From Gammaproteobacteria bacterium (GTDB lineage Bacteria > Pseudomonadota > Gammaproteobacteria > GCA-001735895): a DNA stretch of 35,129 bases. The position numbers and the translations under genes were made by a program. Positions 1-8,383 of this stretch are shown here, piece after piece; position 1 is the first letter of the stretch; each line of letters opens with the position of its first letter. Location: assembly GCA_020354435.1 (NCBI GenBank), contig CP070646.1:2216698-2251826 (forward strand), given 5' to 3'. The notes beneath the pieces were generated by a model, which worked only from the letters and a program-made list of their open reading frames with translations, searched no databases and had not been told where the DNA came from.

Positions 1-212
1 TCCAGCGTCATCATCGCGCCGAGCACTGGCGTGACCGTATCGTCGAACAGGGTGCAGAAGCGATCGAAGCCCTGCTGCAGGAATTACCCGCTGCCGATCG
101 CCAGAAACTGCGCCAGCTCTGGCGCAACCACAATAACGCCCCCACCGACGCCAAACGCACCCAGCAGGCCCGCCTGATCTACAAGGAAATCAAGCGGGCT
201 CTGGACACCTGA
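1..212 (+). CDS. darP: DarP/YjgA (DUF615) ribosome-associated protein, 3' end only
   Basis: Only the last 69 codons are inside the window, with the reading frame entering at base 3 and the stop at 210-212. The visible tail carries the stretches HWRDRIVEQGAEAIEALL and DRQKLRQLWRNHNN. These match what I know of the C-terminus of the DUF615 family (E. coli YjgA, now DarP), a protein that binds late 50S ribosomal precursors and helps large-subunit assembly. The family is typically about 180 residues, so more than half lies upstream. The 225 bases after the stop hold no further gene and contain the probable promoter of the next one. The identification rests on family memory of a short tail, but the fit is good. 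Confidence 0.8.
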   Translation, partial: QRHHRAEHWRDRIVEQGAEAIEALLQELPAADRQKLRQLWRNHNNAPTDAKRTQQARLIYKEIKRALDT

Positions 213-343
213 TCCCTGCTTCGTTCACGACTTCGTATAGCTGATTTTGTCGATTCGTTTTCTCAAAAGGGGGCGCTGAAATGCATCAGCCGGGCATCTT
301 GATTCGGTCAACACCGGACACTCGTCCTCCCTCAAAGCCAGTT

Positions 344-373
344 TTGTTTTCGTTAGACCAGACTGTATATAAT
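344..373 (+). promoter_or_regulatory. Candidate sigma-70 promoter for the lpxL-type gene
   Basis: A TTGTTT box at 344-349 and a perfect TATAAT at 368-373 are separated by 18 bases, about 65 bases upstream of the acyltransferase start. It is the best sigma-70-like match in this gap. The -35 box is only half conserved. Confidence 0.45.
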
Positions 374-437
374 TGCTTCTCAATTCGTGCCAGAGCTAAC
401 AAAGTATAAAGATTCAGGGTGCGGATAGTTCTGTTAT

Positions 438-1382
438 TTGAAACAGGTGAATTCGATTATTACCCAATTCAAGCCATCCAGTTATCTCCATCCCCGTTAC
501 TGGGCGACCTGGCTCGGCATCGGGCTCATGCGCCTGGTCGCCATGATGCCCTTTGCAGTTCAGTTATTCATCGGCCGCCGCATCGGGGACCTGATGCGCC
601 TGCTGTCCCCCGGGCGCCGTCAGGTCGCGCGTATCAATCTCGAACTGTGTTTTCCGGAACTCGATGCTGGAGCACGGCAAAAGTTGTTACGCCGGAGCTT
701 CCAGTCAGCCGGCATATCGCTGACGGAGAGCGCCCTTTCCTGGTGGGGCTCCGAGGCGCGCTTGCGTCGTCTGTATCGTCTGGAAGGCATAGAATATTTG
801 AACGATGCGCTGCAGCAAGGTAAGGGAGCCCTGTTACTGGGAGCGCACTACACAACGCTGGAGATAAGCGGTCGATTCCTCGCCTTTCACACGCAAGACC
901 TGCAACCGATCTACAAACCGGCCCGAAATATCCTGTTTAACGCGGTCATGGTTAACTCGCGCCGCAGGCTATTTGACGATCTGCTGCTCAATCGCGATAT
1001 GCGTACCATCATACGCAATCTCAAGAATAACAAGGTGATATGGTACGCGCCGGATCAGGATTTCCGACGTGCGCAAACGGTGTTCGCACCGTTCATGGGC
1101 ATCGCCGCAGCGTCGCTGACGATGACCTCTCGGCTGGCCAAGGTCTCGGGGGCACCGGTACTGCCATATTACTCGCAGCGTCTTCCCGGCAGCCAGGGTT
1201 ATCTGATCAGGCTGATGCCGCCACTGCGGGATTTTCCCAGCGGCGATGATGTCGCCGACATGACCCGAATCAATCAGGCGATCGAGCAACAGGTACGTGC
1301 CGCGCCGGAACAGTATCTGTGGTTACACCGGCGGTTCAAAACACGCCCTCCCGGAGAGAAGGAACTCTATCCGCCCAAATAA
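438..1382 (+). CDS. lpxL: LpxL/HtrB-family lipid A-type acyltransferase
   Basis: The protein is 314 residues, the usual length for LpxL/LpxM late acyltransferases. These enzymes add a secondary acyl chain to Kdo2-lipid IVA at the inner membrane. A hydrophobic N-terminal segment (about residues 22-46) would anchor it. The family HX4(D/E) active-site motif is present as H137-YTTL-E142, and the later motifs are seen as YAPDQDF (203-209) and WLHRRFKTRP near the C-terminus. The frame opens with TTG at 438; a GTG at 447 is an alternative start, and neither has a strong ribosome binding site. The gene is monocistronic and converges on aroC. Which chain it adds (lauroyl, myristoyl or other) cannot be told from sequence, so the symbol means the family and not a proven orthologue. 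Confidence 0.87.
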   Translation: MKQVNSIITQFKPSSYLHPRYWATWLGIGLMRLVAMMPFAVQLFIGRRIGDLMRLLSPGRRQVARINLELCFPELDAGARQKLLRRSFQSAGISLTESALSWWGSEARLRRLYRLEGIEYLNDALQQGKGALLLGAHYTTLEISGRFLAFHTQDLQPIYKPARNILFNAVMVNSRRRLFDDLLLNRDMRTIIRNLKNNKVIWYAPDQDFRRAQTVFAPFMGIAAASLTMTSRLAKVSGAPVLPYYSQRLPGSQGYLIRLMPPLRDFPSGDDVADMTRINQAIEQQVRAAPEQYLWLHRRFKTRPPGEKELYPPK

Positions 1383-1434
1383 GGGAAACAAACGCCAGCT
1401 CGGATGCGAAAACCGCCACTGAATCGGCCGACAG

Positions 1435-2535
1435 CTAGTCGGAACTTGCCGGGATAATCGGAGTTTTACAGTCGACGTCGGCGTTTTGCGCGCGGTGGCG
1501 TAAAAAGTGATCCATCAGAACGATCGCGAGCATGGCCTCGGCAATCGGCGTAGCGCGGATGCCAACACAGGGATCGTGGCGACCCTTGGTGCGGATCTCG
1601 GCCGACTTGCCGTCGACGTCGACGGTTTTGCCCGGCAGGTGAATGCTGGAAGTCGGCTTGAGTGCGATGCTGACCAGGATATCCTGTCCGGAAGTGATGC
1701 CGCCGAGGGTGCCGCCGGCATGGTTGGAGAGGAAACCCTCGGGCGTGATCTCGTCGCGGTTTTGCGTGCCCTTGAGTTCTATAACGCCAAAGCCGTCGCC
1801 GATTTCGACACCCTTGACCGCGTTGATGCTCATCATCGCATGCGCGATATCGGCGTCGATGCGATCGAAGATTGGCTCCCCGAGTCCGGGCGGTACACCA
1901 TTGGCGACCACGTTAATCCGGGCGCCGATCGATTCGCCTTCCTTGCGTAGCGCATCCATGTACTTTTCCATTTCCGGCACCATGCCGGCATCGGGGCAAA
2001 AAAAAGCATTCTGGTTAACCTGTTCCCAATCGAACTCGGCCGGTTTCAGCGGTCCCAGCTGAGCCAGATAAGCGCGCACTTCAATGCCGCATCGCTGTCG
2101 CAGGTATTTCTTGGCAATGCCGCCGGCGGCAACCCGCATCGCGGTTTCGCGCGCCGACGAGCGACCGCCGCCGCGATAGTCGCGAAAACCGTATTTTTGC
2201 GTATAACTGTAGTCAGCATGGCCCGGGCGAAACAGATTCATGATCTCGCTGTAATCCTTCGAGCGTTGATCCTTGTTATGTATCAGCAGGCAAATCGGCG
2301 TGCCGGTGGTGCGGCCCTCGAAAATACCCGACAGAATCTGCACCGCATCGTCCTCGCGCCGCTGGGTCGTGTAGCGCGAAGTTCCCGGCTTACGCCGGTC
2401 GAGGTCCTGCTGCAGGTCGGCTTCGCTGAGTTCGAGACCGGGCGGGCAACCGTCGACGATACAGCCGATTGCGCTGCCATGACTCTCGCCAAACGAAGTC
2501 ACCACGAATGATTTGCCGAAACTGTTACCCGACAT
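1435..2535 (-). CDS. aroC: Chorismate synthase
   Basis: This 366-residue protein matches AroC over its full length. AroC uses reduced FMN to turn 5-enolpyruvylshikimate-3-phosphate into chorismate, the last shared step of aromatic amino acid synthesis in the cytoplasm. Visible signatures are the N-terminal SFGESHG, the RPGHADYSY motif, [10 protein letters not shown] and GVEIGDGF. All three classical AroC signature regions are present. The start ATG at 2535 gives the standard MSGNSFGK N-terminus. In many gammaproteobacteria prmB sits beside aroC; here prmB is about 19 kb away, so that linkage is broken. The neighbouring protease gene is divergent, with 51 bases between the two starts. Confidence 0.97.
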   Translation of the reverse strand: MSGNSFGKSFVVTSFGESHGSAIGCIVDGCPPGLELSEADLQQDLDRRKPGTSRYTTQRREDDAVQILSGIFEGRTTGTPICLLIHNKDQRSKDYSEIMNLFRPGHADYSYTQKYGFRDYRGGGRSSARETAMRVAAGGIAKKYLRQRCGIEVRAYLAQLGPLKPAEFDWEQVNQNAFFCPDAGMVPEMEKYMDALRKEGESIGARINVVANGVPPGLGEPIFDRIDADIAHAMMSINAVKGVEIGDGFGVIELKGTQNRDEITPEGFLSNHAGGTLGGITSGQDILVSIALKPTSSIHLPGKTVDVDGKSAEIRTKGRHDPCVGIRATPIAEAMLAIVLMDHFLRHRAQNADVDCKTPIIPASSD

Positions 2536-2564
2536 GTACTTGCCCTTAGATTGAATTTACCTTA

Positions 2565-2585
2565 TTAGTCACTAAGTTATAGTGA
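2565..2585. promoter_or_regulatory. Small overlapping palindromes between aroC and the protease gene
   Basis: TTAGTCACTAA (2565-2575) is a perfect 11-base palindrome. It overlaps TCACTA-N5-TAGTGA (2569-2585), which ends one base before the protease ATG. The position in a 51-base divergent gap suits an operator, but no known regulator is recognised. Confidence 0.25.
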
Positions 2586-2586
2586 T

Positions 2587-3099
2587 ATGTCGCATTCTAC
2601 TAAAAAACTCGGCGCGATGTTCACCGCCGGTGCCTGGGTTCTCGGTCTTTTGATCGTCGCGCTCGGGTTTTCCAAAATACTCGATCATCAAAATAACCCG
2701 AACCGATCGGTTTCGACCGTGCAAACCGGGAATTTCAGCGAAGTCGTACTGACGCGAAGCCGCAGCGGCCACTATGTCTTCGACGGCGAAATCAACCATC
2801 AAAAAGTGACTTTCCTGGTCGATACCGGTGCCACGACCACGGCGATCCCGGGTCAACTGCAGCAAAAACTCGGGCTCAGGGCCGGTCCCGCAATGCAGGT
2901 ATCCACGGCAAACGGCCTGACCACGGCTTACCTGACGCGGCTCGACCAGCTGGCGATCGGCGATATCGAGCTGTACGACGTTAACGCCAGCCTGATCTCG
3001 GCAATGGAGGTCGACGAAATTCTGCTCGGTATGAATGTGTTGAAGCACTTCGAGCTGGTGCAGCGTGGCGATCAGCTCATCATTCGTCAATATCGCTGA
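2587..3099 (+). CDS. Membrane-anchored retropepsin-like aspartic protease (clan AA)
   Basis: This 170-residue protein has one N-terminal membrane segment (about residues 10-30) followed by a single retropepsin-like domain. The active-site motif is FLVDTGATTTAIP with D79-T-G-A, and the second family feature, hydrophobic-hydrophobic-Gly, is LLGMNVL at 146-152. This is the architecture of the bacterial clan AA proteases grouped as TIGR02281. Such enzymes must dimerise to form a complete active site, and the topology would place the domain in the periplasm. Substrates are unknown. There is no clear Shine-Dalgarno before the ATG. The gene is divergent from aroC and precedes the bufferin operon, but about 140 bases with a separate promoter lie between, so a functional link is not implied. 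Confidence 0.85.
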   Translation: MSHSTKKLGAMFTAGAWVLGLLIVALGFSKILDHQNNPNRSVSTVQTGNFSEVVLTRSRSGHYVFDGEINHQKVTFLVDTGATTTAIPGQLQQKLGLRAGPAMQVSTANGLTTAYLTRLDQLAIGDIELYDVNASLISAMEVDEILLGMNVLKHFELVQRGDQLIIRQYR

Positions 3100-3153
3100 C
3101 ATCTGCGCAAGCCTGCGGCAGCGAGAATATTTTCATTTTTTTTAAATTTTTAT

Positions 3154-3181
3154 GAACTTTCCGCAAAAACGGCTTCTCTAA
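3154..3181 (+). promoter_or_regulatory. Candidate ECF/sigma-E-type promoter of the bufferin operon
   Basis: GAACTT at 3154-3159 and TCTAA at 3177-3181 are separated by 17 bases. They resemble the extracytoplasmic sigma consensus (GGAACTT about 16 bases from TCTAA/TCTGA). It sits about 60 bases upstream of the bufA ATG, after an A/T-rich run. Bufferin operons in other bacteria are reported to be under ECF sigma factors, which fits. No sigma factor gene is in the window. The spacing is one base longer than the ideal I know. Confidence 0.45.
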
Positions 3182-3241
3182 GCTCGCGTAATGGGGAAAA
3201 ACCAGTACAACCATATGTCTATTAACTTGAGGATAGTTCAA

Positions 3242-3493
3242 ATGAATACAGCTAAAAAAACCACCGGAGTCGCCCTGGCCGCAGCCGCTGCTGCAATGTT
3301 CGCCGTCGCGCCGATGAGCGCTTCAGCCGGTGAAAAAGCGGGTAAATGTTTTGGCGTCAATTCCTGCAAAGGCACCAGCGCCTGCGCTACGGCAACCACC
3401 AGCTGTGCGGGTCAGAATTCCTGTGCCGGACAGGGATGGATCAAGCAGACCAAGTCCGAGTGCGAGGACAAGGGTGGTAACTTCGAAGCCTAG
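3242..3493 (+). CDS. bufA: Bufferin-type RiPP metallophore precursor (BufA2-like), secreted
   Basis: The ATG at 3242 is chosen because GAGGA sits at 3229-3233, eight bases upstream; the open frame extends further but has no such site. The 83-residue product starts with a Lys-containing n-region and an Ala-rich hydrophobic core. A signal peptidase site is likely after ASA (residues 27-29). The mature part, about 54 residues, has six cysteines: C36, C42, C48, C55, C61 and C74, in repeats of the type NSCKGTSAC and NSCAGQGW. Short Cys-rich secreted peptides of this kind encoded before DUF692 and DUF2063 genes are bufferin precursors. Known bufferins have cysteines modified by the DUF692 enzyme and bind copper in the periplasm. 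The A2 subgroup is my best guess from the repeat pattern; the general class is secure from context. Confidence 0.88.
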   Translation: MNTAKKTTGVALAAAAAAMFAVAPMSASAGEKAGKCFGVNSCKGTSACATATTSCAGQNSCAGQGWIKQTKSECEDKGGNFEA

Positions 3494-3513
3494 GCTGTCT
3501 TCTCGGCAAATGG

Positions 3514-3545
3514 AAATGCACCGGTTTCGCCGGTGCATTTTTTTT
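3514..3545 (+). terminator. Strong intrinsic terminator between bufA and bufB
   Basis: An 11-base perfect stem (3514-3524 with 3530-3540) and a five-base loop (TTTCG) are followed by an uninterrupted run of eight T (3538-3545). It lies 20 bases after the bufA stop and before bufB, with no obvious new promoter between. Partial read-through would give much more precursor transcript than enzyme transcript. Confidence 0.9.
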
Positions 3546-3675
3546 GCCTCGCCGATACAATGATCGGTCTGCGGTAAGGCTGTCTCCGATGATCAAATCA
3601 AGCCCGCAACTATTAACGGCACCGACCCCATGCAGGGGGGTCTTTGCGATTTTCGCACCCGGGGCGTGTTAAAAA

Positions 3676-4512
3676 ATGCAGACCGGTCAGAAACCCTTTC
3701 TCGGATTCGGCCTCGGCCTGCGCGCTGAACACTACCAGGACATCCTCGAGCGCAAACCGAAGAATATCGACTGGTTCGAAATCATCAGCGAAAACTACAT
3801 GGTCGACGGCGGCAAGCCGCTTTATTTTCTCGACGCTATTCGGCAGGACTACCCGATGGTCATGCATGGCGTATCCATGTCGCTCGGCAGCACCGACGAA
3901 CTCGATTACGAATACCTGGGGCGGCTCAAGAACTTGATCGAACGCATCGAGCCGCACTGGTTTTCCGACCACCTATGCTGGACCGGGGTCGATCACAAGA
4001 ACATGCACGACCTGTTACCGCTGCCCTACACCGAAGAGGCGATCAAACATGTCGCCGAGCGGATCGCGCGAGTACAGGACTTCATCGGCCGGCAAATGCT
4101 GATCGAAAACCTCTCCAGCTATATCACCTATTGCGACGATGCGATGCCGGAATGGGAATTCCTAAGCGCGATTGCGGAGCGCGCTGACTGCTACCTGCTG
4201 CTCGATGTCAACAATATTTACGTCAGCAGCTATAACCATCATTATGACCCGATCGAGTACCTCGAGGGCGTGCCCGCGGCACGCGTCTGGCAACACCACC
4301 TCGCCGGCCATACCAACGACGGCAACCTGATCATCGACACCCACGACCAAGAGATTGTCGACCCAGTATGGGCACTCTACGAGAAAACCGCGAAACTTTT
4401 CGGCCCGGTATCGACCATGATCGAACGCGACGGCAATATCCCCGAGCTCGATTCCGTGCTTGCGGAACTCGACCATGCGCGCGCCATTGCCACACCCTAC
4501 TACCGGGCCTGA
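3676..4512 (+). CDS. bufB: MNIO/DUF692 bufferin-modifying enzyme BufB
   Basis: This 278-residue protein belongs to the DUF692 (UPF0276) family of multinuclear non-heme iron oxidative enzymes, related to MbnB of methanobactin synthesis. They bind two or three irons in a TIM barrel and oxidatively remodel cysteines of a peptide precursor. Likely metal ligands are all visible: H64 in MHGVSM, H99 in SDHLCW, E144 in IENLSSY, D177 and N180 in LDVNN, H208 and H212 in HHLAGH, D221 and H223 in DTHD, and E250 in IERD. The N-terminal GFGLGLR and the WFEIISENY stretch are family marks. The start ATG lacks a good ribosome binding site, consistent with low expression relative to bufA. bufC follows after two bases, indicating coupled translation. 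Residue roles are inferred from family knowledge. Confidence 0.95.
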   Translation: MQTGQKPFLGFGLGLRAEHYQDILERKPKNIDWFEIISENYMVDGGKPLYFLDAIRQDYPMVMHGVSMSLGSTDELDYEYLGRLKNLIERIEPHWFSDHLCWTGVDHKNMHDLLPLPYTEEAIKHVAERIARVQDFIGRQMLIENLSSYITYCDDAMPEWEFLSAIAERADCYLLLDVNNIYVSSYNHHYDPIEYLEGVPAARVWQHHLAGHTNDGNLIIDTHDQEIVDPVWALYEKTAKLFGPVSTMIERDGNIPELDSVLAELDHARAIATPYYRA

Positions 4513-4514
4513 CC

Positions 4515-5300
4515 ATGTCGCATCTGCATGAACTGCAATTACGCTTCCAGGATTACCTGATTGGTGAATCCGACGCGATCGAAAACGACATCGTTAGCTC
4601 AGAAGATGCCCTCGCCGAGCATCGCCTGGGGGTTTACTACAATGCATACCGTGTTCGGTTAATCGATTGCCTGGCGGTGGATTACGCGGTGCTGGAAAAG
4701 CACCTCGGCCGCGAAGCCTTCGAAGAGCTGGCGCTGGATTACCTGCGGCACTACCCGTCGTGCCACCCGTCGGTGCGCTGGTTCGGGCAGCATCTGCCGG
4801 CATATCTGCGTGATATTTACCGCGGCGACGGACAGGAATTCCTGCACGAACTCGCCAGCTACGAGTGGGCGCAAAGCCTGGTTTTCGATGCTGCCGACAG
4901 CGCGGCGTTGGTCCAGGTCGAGGATATGGCGCAGGTTCCGGCCGCAGTCTGGCCCGAGTTGCGCTTTCAATTCAAACCGGCGATGCGCTGGCTGGATTTG
5001 CACTGGAACGTGCCGCAGTACGAAAACGCGCTCGACAACGACGATGAGCCTCCGCCGCCAGCGCGCAACGACTACCCCCAACGCTGGCTGCTGTGGCGTC
5101 TCGATCTGAAAACCCATTGGCGTTCACTCGACGTACACGAGGCCTGGGCCATCGAAGGTGCCGCCACGGGGGCGAACTTTGCCGAAATCTGTGAGGGCCT
5201 GCTCGAATGGATCGACGCCGAACAGGTCGCGCTGGTCGCGGCCGGCTTTCTGAAGCAGTGGGTCGGCGATCAACTGCTGACCGGTCTCGGTAGTCATTAA
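4515..5300 (+). CDS. bufC: DUF2063 bufferin maturation partner BufC
   Basis: The start at 4515, two bases after the bufB stop, is preferred over the longer open frame because it gives the family N-terminus (MSHLHELQLRFQDYL) and suits translational coupling. The 261-residue protein has the DUF2063 N-terminal domain, with the marks YNAYRVRLIDCLAVDYAVL and HYPSCHPSVRWFGQHLPAYL. This is the family of HvfC and BufC, once annotated as putative DNA-binding. In characterised relatives this protein binds the precursor and presents it to the DUF692 enzyme. The C-terminal half (about 140-261) is Trp-rich and more variable. It is the last gene of the bufferin operon here; the DoxX-like BufD found in some loci is absent, and the next gene is unrelated gcvP. 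Confidence 0.93.
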   Translation: MSHLHELQLRFQDYLIGESDAIENDIVSSEDALAEHRLGVYYNAYRVRLIDCLAVDYAVLEKHLGREAFEELALDYLRHYPSCHPSVRWFGQHLPAYLRDIYRGDGQEFLHELASYEWAQSLVFDAADSAALVQVEDMAQVPAAVWPELRFQFKPAMRWLDLHWNVPQYENALDNDDEPPPPARNDYPQRWLLWRLDLKTHWRSLDVHEAWAIEGAATGANFAEICEGLLEWIDAEQVALVAAGFLKQWVGDQLLTGLGSH

Positions 5301-5414
5301 CTCGCGCTCGAGCTTAGGGTAAACTGTAGCGCACGCATATAAGGAATCCCGGGTTGTCACGGGATAGCATAAAAACGACCGCATCTCGATGCGTTTGACC
5401 GGAGGTAACTCGAC

Positions 5415-8294
5415 ATGCCAAATCTCGATCTTCAGCTGAAGGATCTGGATATCTTCCACGGATTTATTCGCCGCCATATCGGCCCCGGGCCCAAGGATGA
5501 AAAGGCGATGCTTGCCGAACTCGGCATGGAAAGTCTCGACCAGTTGCTCGACAAGGTCGTGCCGGAATCGATTCGCAGGCGCAAACCACTGGCGGTCAAG
5601 AGCAGTCTCAGCGAACGCCAGGTACTGCAGCGCCTGTACGAGATTTCGATTCGCAACCAGCTGTATAAATCCTTCATCGGCATGGGCTATTACAACACCC
5701 AGACGCCGACCGTGATCGAGCGCAATCTGTTGCGCAACCCGGCCTGGTATACGTCTTACACGCCCTACCAGGCGGAAATCTCGCAGGGACGGATGGAGGC
5801 CCTGCTCAATTTCCAGACCATGATCAGCGACCTGACCGGCATGGAAATGGCCAACGCCTCGGTGCTCGACGAGGCCACCGCCGCGGCCGAGGCCATGGCC
5901 ATGTGCCATCGCCTGTCGAAATCGAAGAGCGACGTGTTCTACATTGCCAACACCTGTCACCCGCAAACAATCCAGGTGGTGTGCAACCGCGCCAAGCATT
6001 TGCATATCAAGTGCGTCATCGGAGATCCGTTCGCCGCGGCCGACAATCCCGAACTGTTCGGCGTACTGCTGCAATATCCCTGTTCCACCGGTGAAGTGCA
6101 CGACTACCGCGAACTGGTGGAAAAGATCCACGAGAGAAAAGGACTGGTCACGGTAGCCGCGGACCTGCTCAGCCTGACGCTGCTGACTCCGCCGGGTGAA
6201 TGGGATGCCGACATCGTCGTCGGCAGCTCGCAGCGTTTCGGCGTGCCGCTCGGATACGGTGGCCCGCATGCGGCCTTCATGGCAACACGCGATGCTTACA
6301 AGCGTTCGCTGCCGGGCCGCTTGATCGGCGTTTCCCGGGATACCCGTGGCGAACCGGCGCTGCGGCTCGCGCTACAGACCCGCGAACAGCACATCCGCCG
6401 CGAAAAGGCGACCAGCAATATCTGCACCGCGCAGGCGCTGCTCGCGATCATGGCCAGTATGTACGCGGTTTATCATGGCCCCGATGAAATCCGCCGCATC
6501 GCGCAGCGCGTACATCGGCTCACGATTTTACTGACCGAAGGTTTGCGCGAACTCGGCCTCGAGGTCAAGACGAAGCATTACTTCGATACAATAACCGTCG
6601 ATACCGGCAACGCCACCGAATTCATCATGGCCGCGGCGCGCTCGAAAAAGATGAACCTGCGCCAGGTCGACGCACACACGGTTGGCATTTCGCTGGACGA
6701 GGTTTCCACACGCGGCGACGTCACCCGTCTCTACGACGTATTTACTCACGATCACGGGCGCGACGTGTCGATCGACGATCTCGATACACGCATCGGCACC
6801 GCGCTGCCGCCAGACCTGATTCGCAGCAGCGATTTCCTGACCCACCCGGTGTTCAACAGCCACCATTCCGAGACCGACCTGATGCGTTACATGCGCAAGC
6901 TGCAGGACAAGGACCTCGCGCTCGACCGCAGCATGATTCCGCTGGGCTCGTGCACGATGAAACTGAACTCGGCGACCGAGCTGATCCCGGTGACCTGGCC
7001 CGGCTTCGGCCGCATCCACCCGTTCGTGCCGCTGGACCAGGCGCAGGGATACCAGCAGCTGATCGTCGAGCTCGAGCAAATGTTATGCGCCTGTACCGGC
7101 TACGACGCGATCTCATTGCAGCCCAACGCCGGCTCGCAGGGCGAGTATGCCGGACTGCTCGCGATCAAGTCCTACCACGAAAGCCGCGGCGAGGGCCACC
7201 GCGACATCTGCATCGTGCCGGCCTCGGCGCACGGCACCAACCCGGCGTCGGCGCAGATGGCGGGCATGAAGGTGGTCGTGGTCGGCACCGCCAGGACCGG
7301 CAATATCGATCTCGACGACCTGCGCGCCAAGTGTGAAAAACACAGCGACAGCCTGGCCGCAATCATGATCACCTACCCGTCGACGCACGGCGTGTTCGAG
7401 GACGACGTGACCGAGGTCTGCGAGATCGTGCACGACCATGGCGGCCAGGTATACATCGACGGCGCCAACATGAACGCGATGATCGGTTATTGCGCGCCGG
7501 GCAAGTTCGGCGGCGACGTATCGCACCTGAACCTGCACAAGACTTTCGCCATACCACACGGCGGCGGCGGCCCCGGCGTCGGCCCGATCGGCGTGCGCGA
7601 ACACCTGAAACCATTCCTGCCGTCGACCAGCCAGAACGATGGCGGCCTGAACAAGGTCGCGGCGGCGCCATTCGGCAGCGCCAGCATTCTGCCGATCAGC
7701 TGGGCCTATATCTCGCTGCTCGGCCGCCACGGACTACCCAAGGCGACCGCGATTGCAATCCTGAACGCAAACTACGTCGCCAGTCGCCTGCGGGATCATT
7801 TCCCGATTCTGTATACCGGGCCCAACGGGCTGATAGCTCACGAATGCATCATCGATACCCGCGTGGTCAAGGAATTCGCCAGCGTCGACGATATCGCCAA
7901 GCGTCTGATCGACTACGGTTTCCACGCGCCGACGATGTCCTTCCCTGTGGCCGGCACCTTGATGATCGAGCCGACCGAGTCCGAGTCGAAAGAGGAACTC
8001 GACCGTTTCATCGAGGCGATGATTTCGATCCGCAACGAGATTCGCGAAATCGAGGAAGGCCGCATGGACCCCGACGACAATCCGTTGAAGAACGCGCCGC
8101 ACACGATCGACATGGTATGCGCCGACGAATGGGGCCACGCCTACAGCCGCAAGCAGGCCGCCTACCCGTTGCCGAGCCTGCGCGACAACAAGTACTGGTC
8201 ACCGGTCGGACGCGTCGACAACGTGTTCGGCGATACCCACGTGTTCTGCTCCTGCCCGCCGCTATCTGACTACGGGGACGATAGCGGCGCGTAA
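5415..8294 (+). CDS. gcvP: Glycine dehydrogenase (decarboxylating), P-protein of the glycine cleavage system
   Basis: The 959-residue product is the long, single-chain form of GcvP, the PLP enzyme that decarboxylates glycine and passes the aminomethyl group to the lipoyl arm of GcvH. The N-terminal half contains GYYNTQTP and [13 protein letters not shown], and the C-terminal half contains [21 protein letters not shown] and the PLP-lysine motif [17 protein letters not shown] with K709. A good ribosome binding site (GGAGGT at 5401-5406) fixes the start. gcvT and gcvH, often adjacent, are not in the window. sdaA follows by 89 bases, which suggests a route from glycine through serine to pyruvate, with the intervening hydroxymethyltransferase encoded elsewhere. 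The 114-base leader has small hairpins, but I could not find a glycine riboswitch in it. Confidence 0.97.
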   Translation: MPNLDLQLKDLDIFHGFIRRHIGPGPKDEKAMLAELGMESLDQLLDKVVPESIRRRKPLAVKSSLSERQVLQRLYEISIRNQLYKSFIGMGYYNTQTPTVIERNLLRNPAWYTSYTPYQAEISQGRMEALLNFQTMISDLTGMEMANASVLDEATAAAEAMAMCHRLSKSKSDVFYIANTCHPQTIQVVCNRAKHLHIKCVIGDPFAAADNPELFGVLLQYPCSTGEVHDYRELVEKIHERKGLVTVAADLLSLTLLTPPGEWDADIVVGSSQRFGVPLGYGGPHAAFMATRDAYKRSLPGRLIGVSRDTRGEPALRLALQTREQHIRREKATSNICTAQALLAIMASMYAVYHGPDEIRRIAQRVHRLTILLTEGLRELGLEVKTKHYFDTITVDTGNATEFIMAAARSKKMNLRQVDAHTVGISLDEVSTRGDVTRLYDVFTHDHGRDVSIDDLDTRIGTALPPDLIRSSDFLTHPVFNSHHSETDLMRYMRKLQDKDLALDRSMIPLGSCTMKLNSATELIPVTWPGFGRIHPFVPLDQAQGYQQLIVELEQMLCACTGYDAISLQPNAGSQGEYAGLLAIKSYHESRGEGHRDICIVPASAHGTNPASAQMAGMKVVVVGTARTGNIDLDDLRAKCEKHSDSLAAIMITYPSTHGVFEDDVTEVCEIVHDHGGQVYIDGANMNAMIGYCAPGKFGGDVSHLNLHKTFAIPHGGGGPGVGPIGVREHLKPFLPSTSQNDGGLNKVAAAPFGSASILPISWAYISLLGRHGLPKATAIAILNANYVASRLRDHFPILYTGPNGLIAHECIIDTRVVKEFASVDDIAKRLIDYGFHAPTMSFPVAGTLMIEPTESESKEELDRFIEAMISIRNEIREIEEGRMDPDDNPLKNAPHTIDMVCADEWGHAYSRKQAAYPLPSLRDNKYWSPVGRVDNVFGDTHVFCSCPPLSDYGDDSGA

Positions 8295-8383
8295 ACGGGA
8301 GACGCTTGCATCCACCTTACTGGCACAGCGGTTTGCCTGTTCTGGTCTTATACACCAGGGGTTTGCTGAGATAGGATTGCCCG

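Noticed and set aside
5301..5414. Possible glycine riboswitch before gcvP
   Set aside because: The leader has small hairpins (for example CGCAT-CTCG-ATGCG), but none of the conserved glycine aptamer core segments could be found, and 114 bases is short for a tandem aptamer.
5124..6269. Long minus-strand open frame of 381 codons
   Set aside because: It is antisense to bufC and gcvP, both well-supported genes, has low-complexity His/Arg/Val-rich composition typical of shadow frames, and no recognisable domain.
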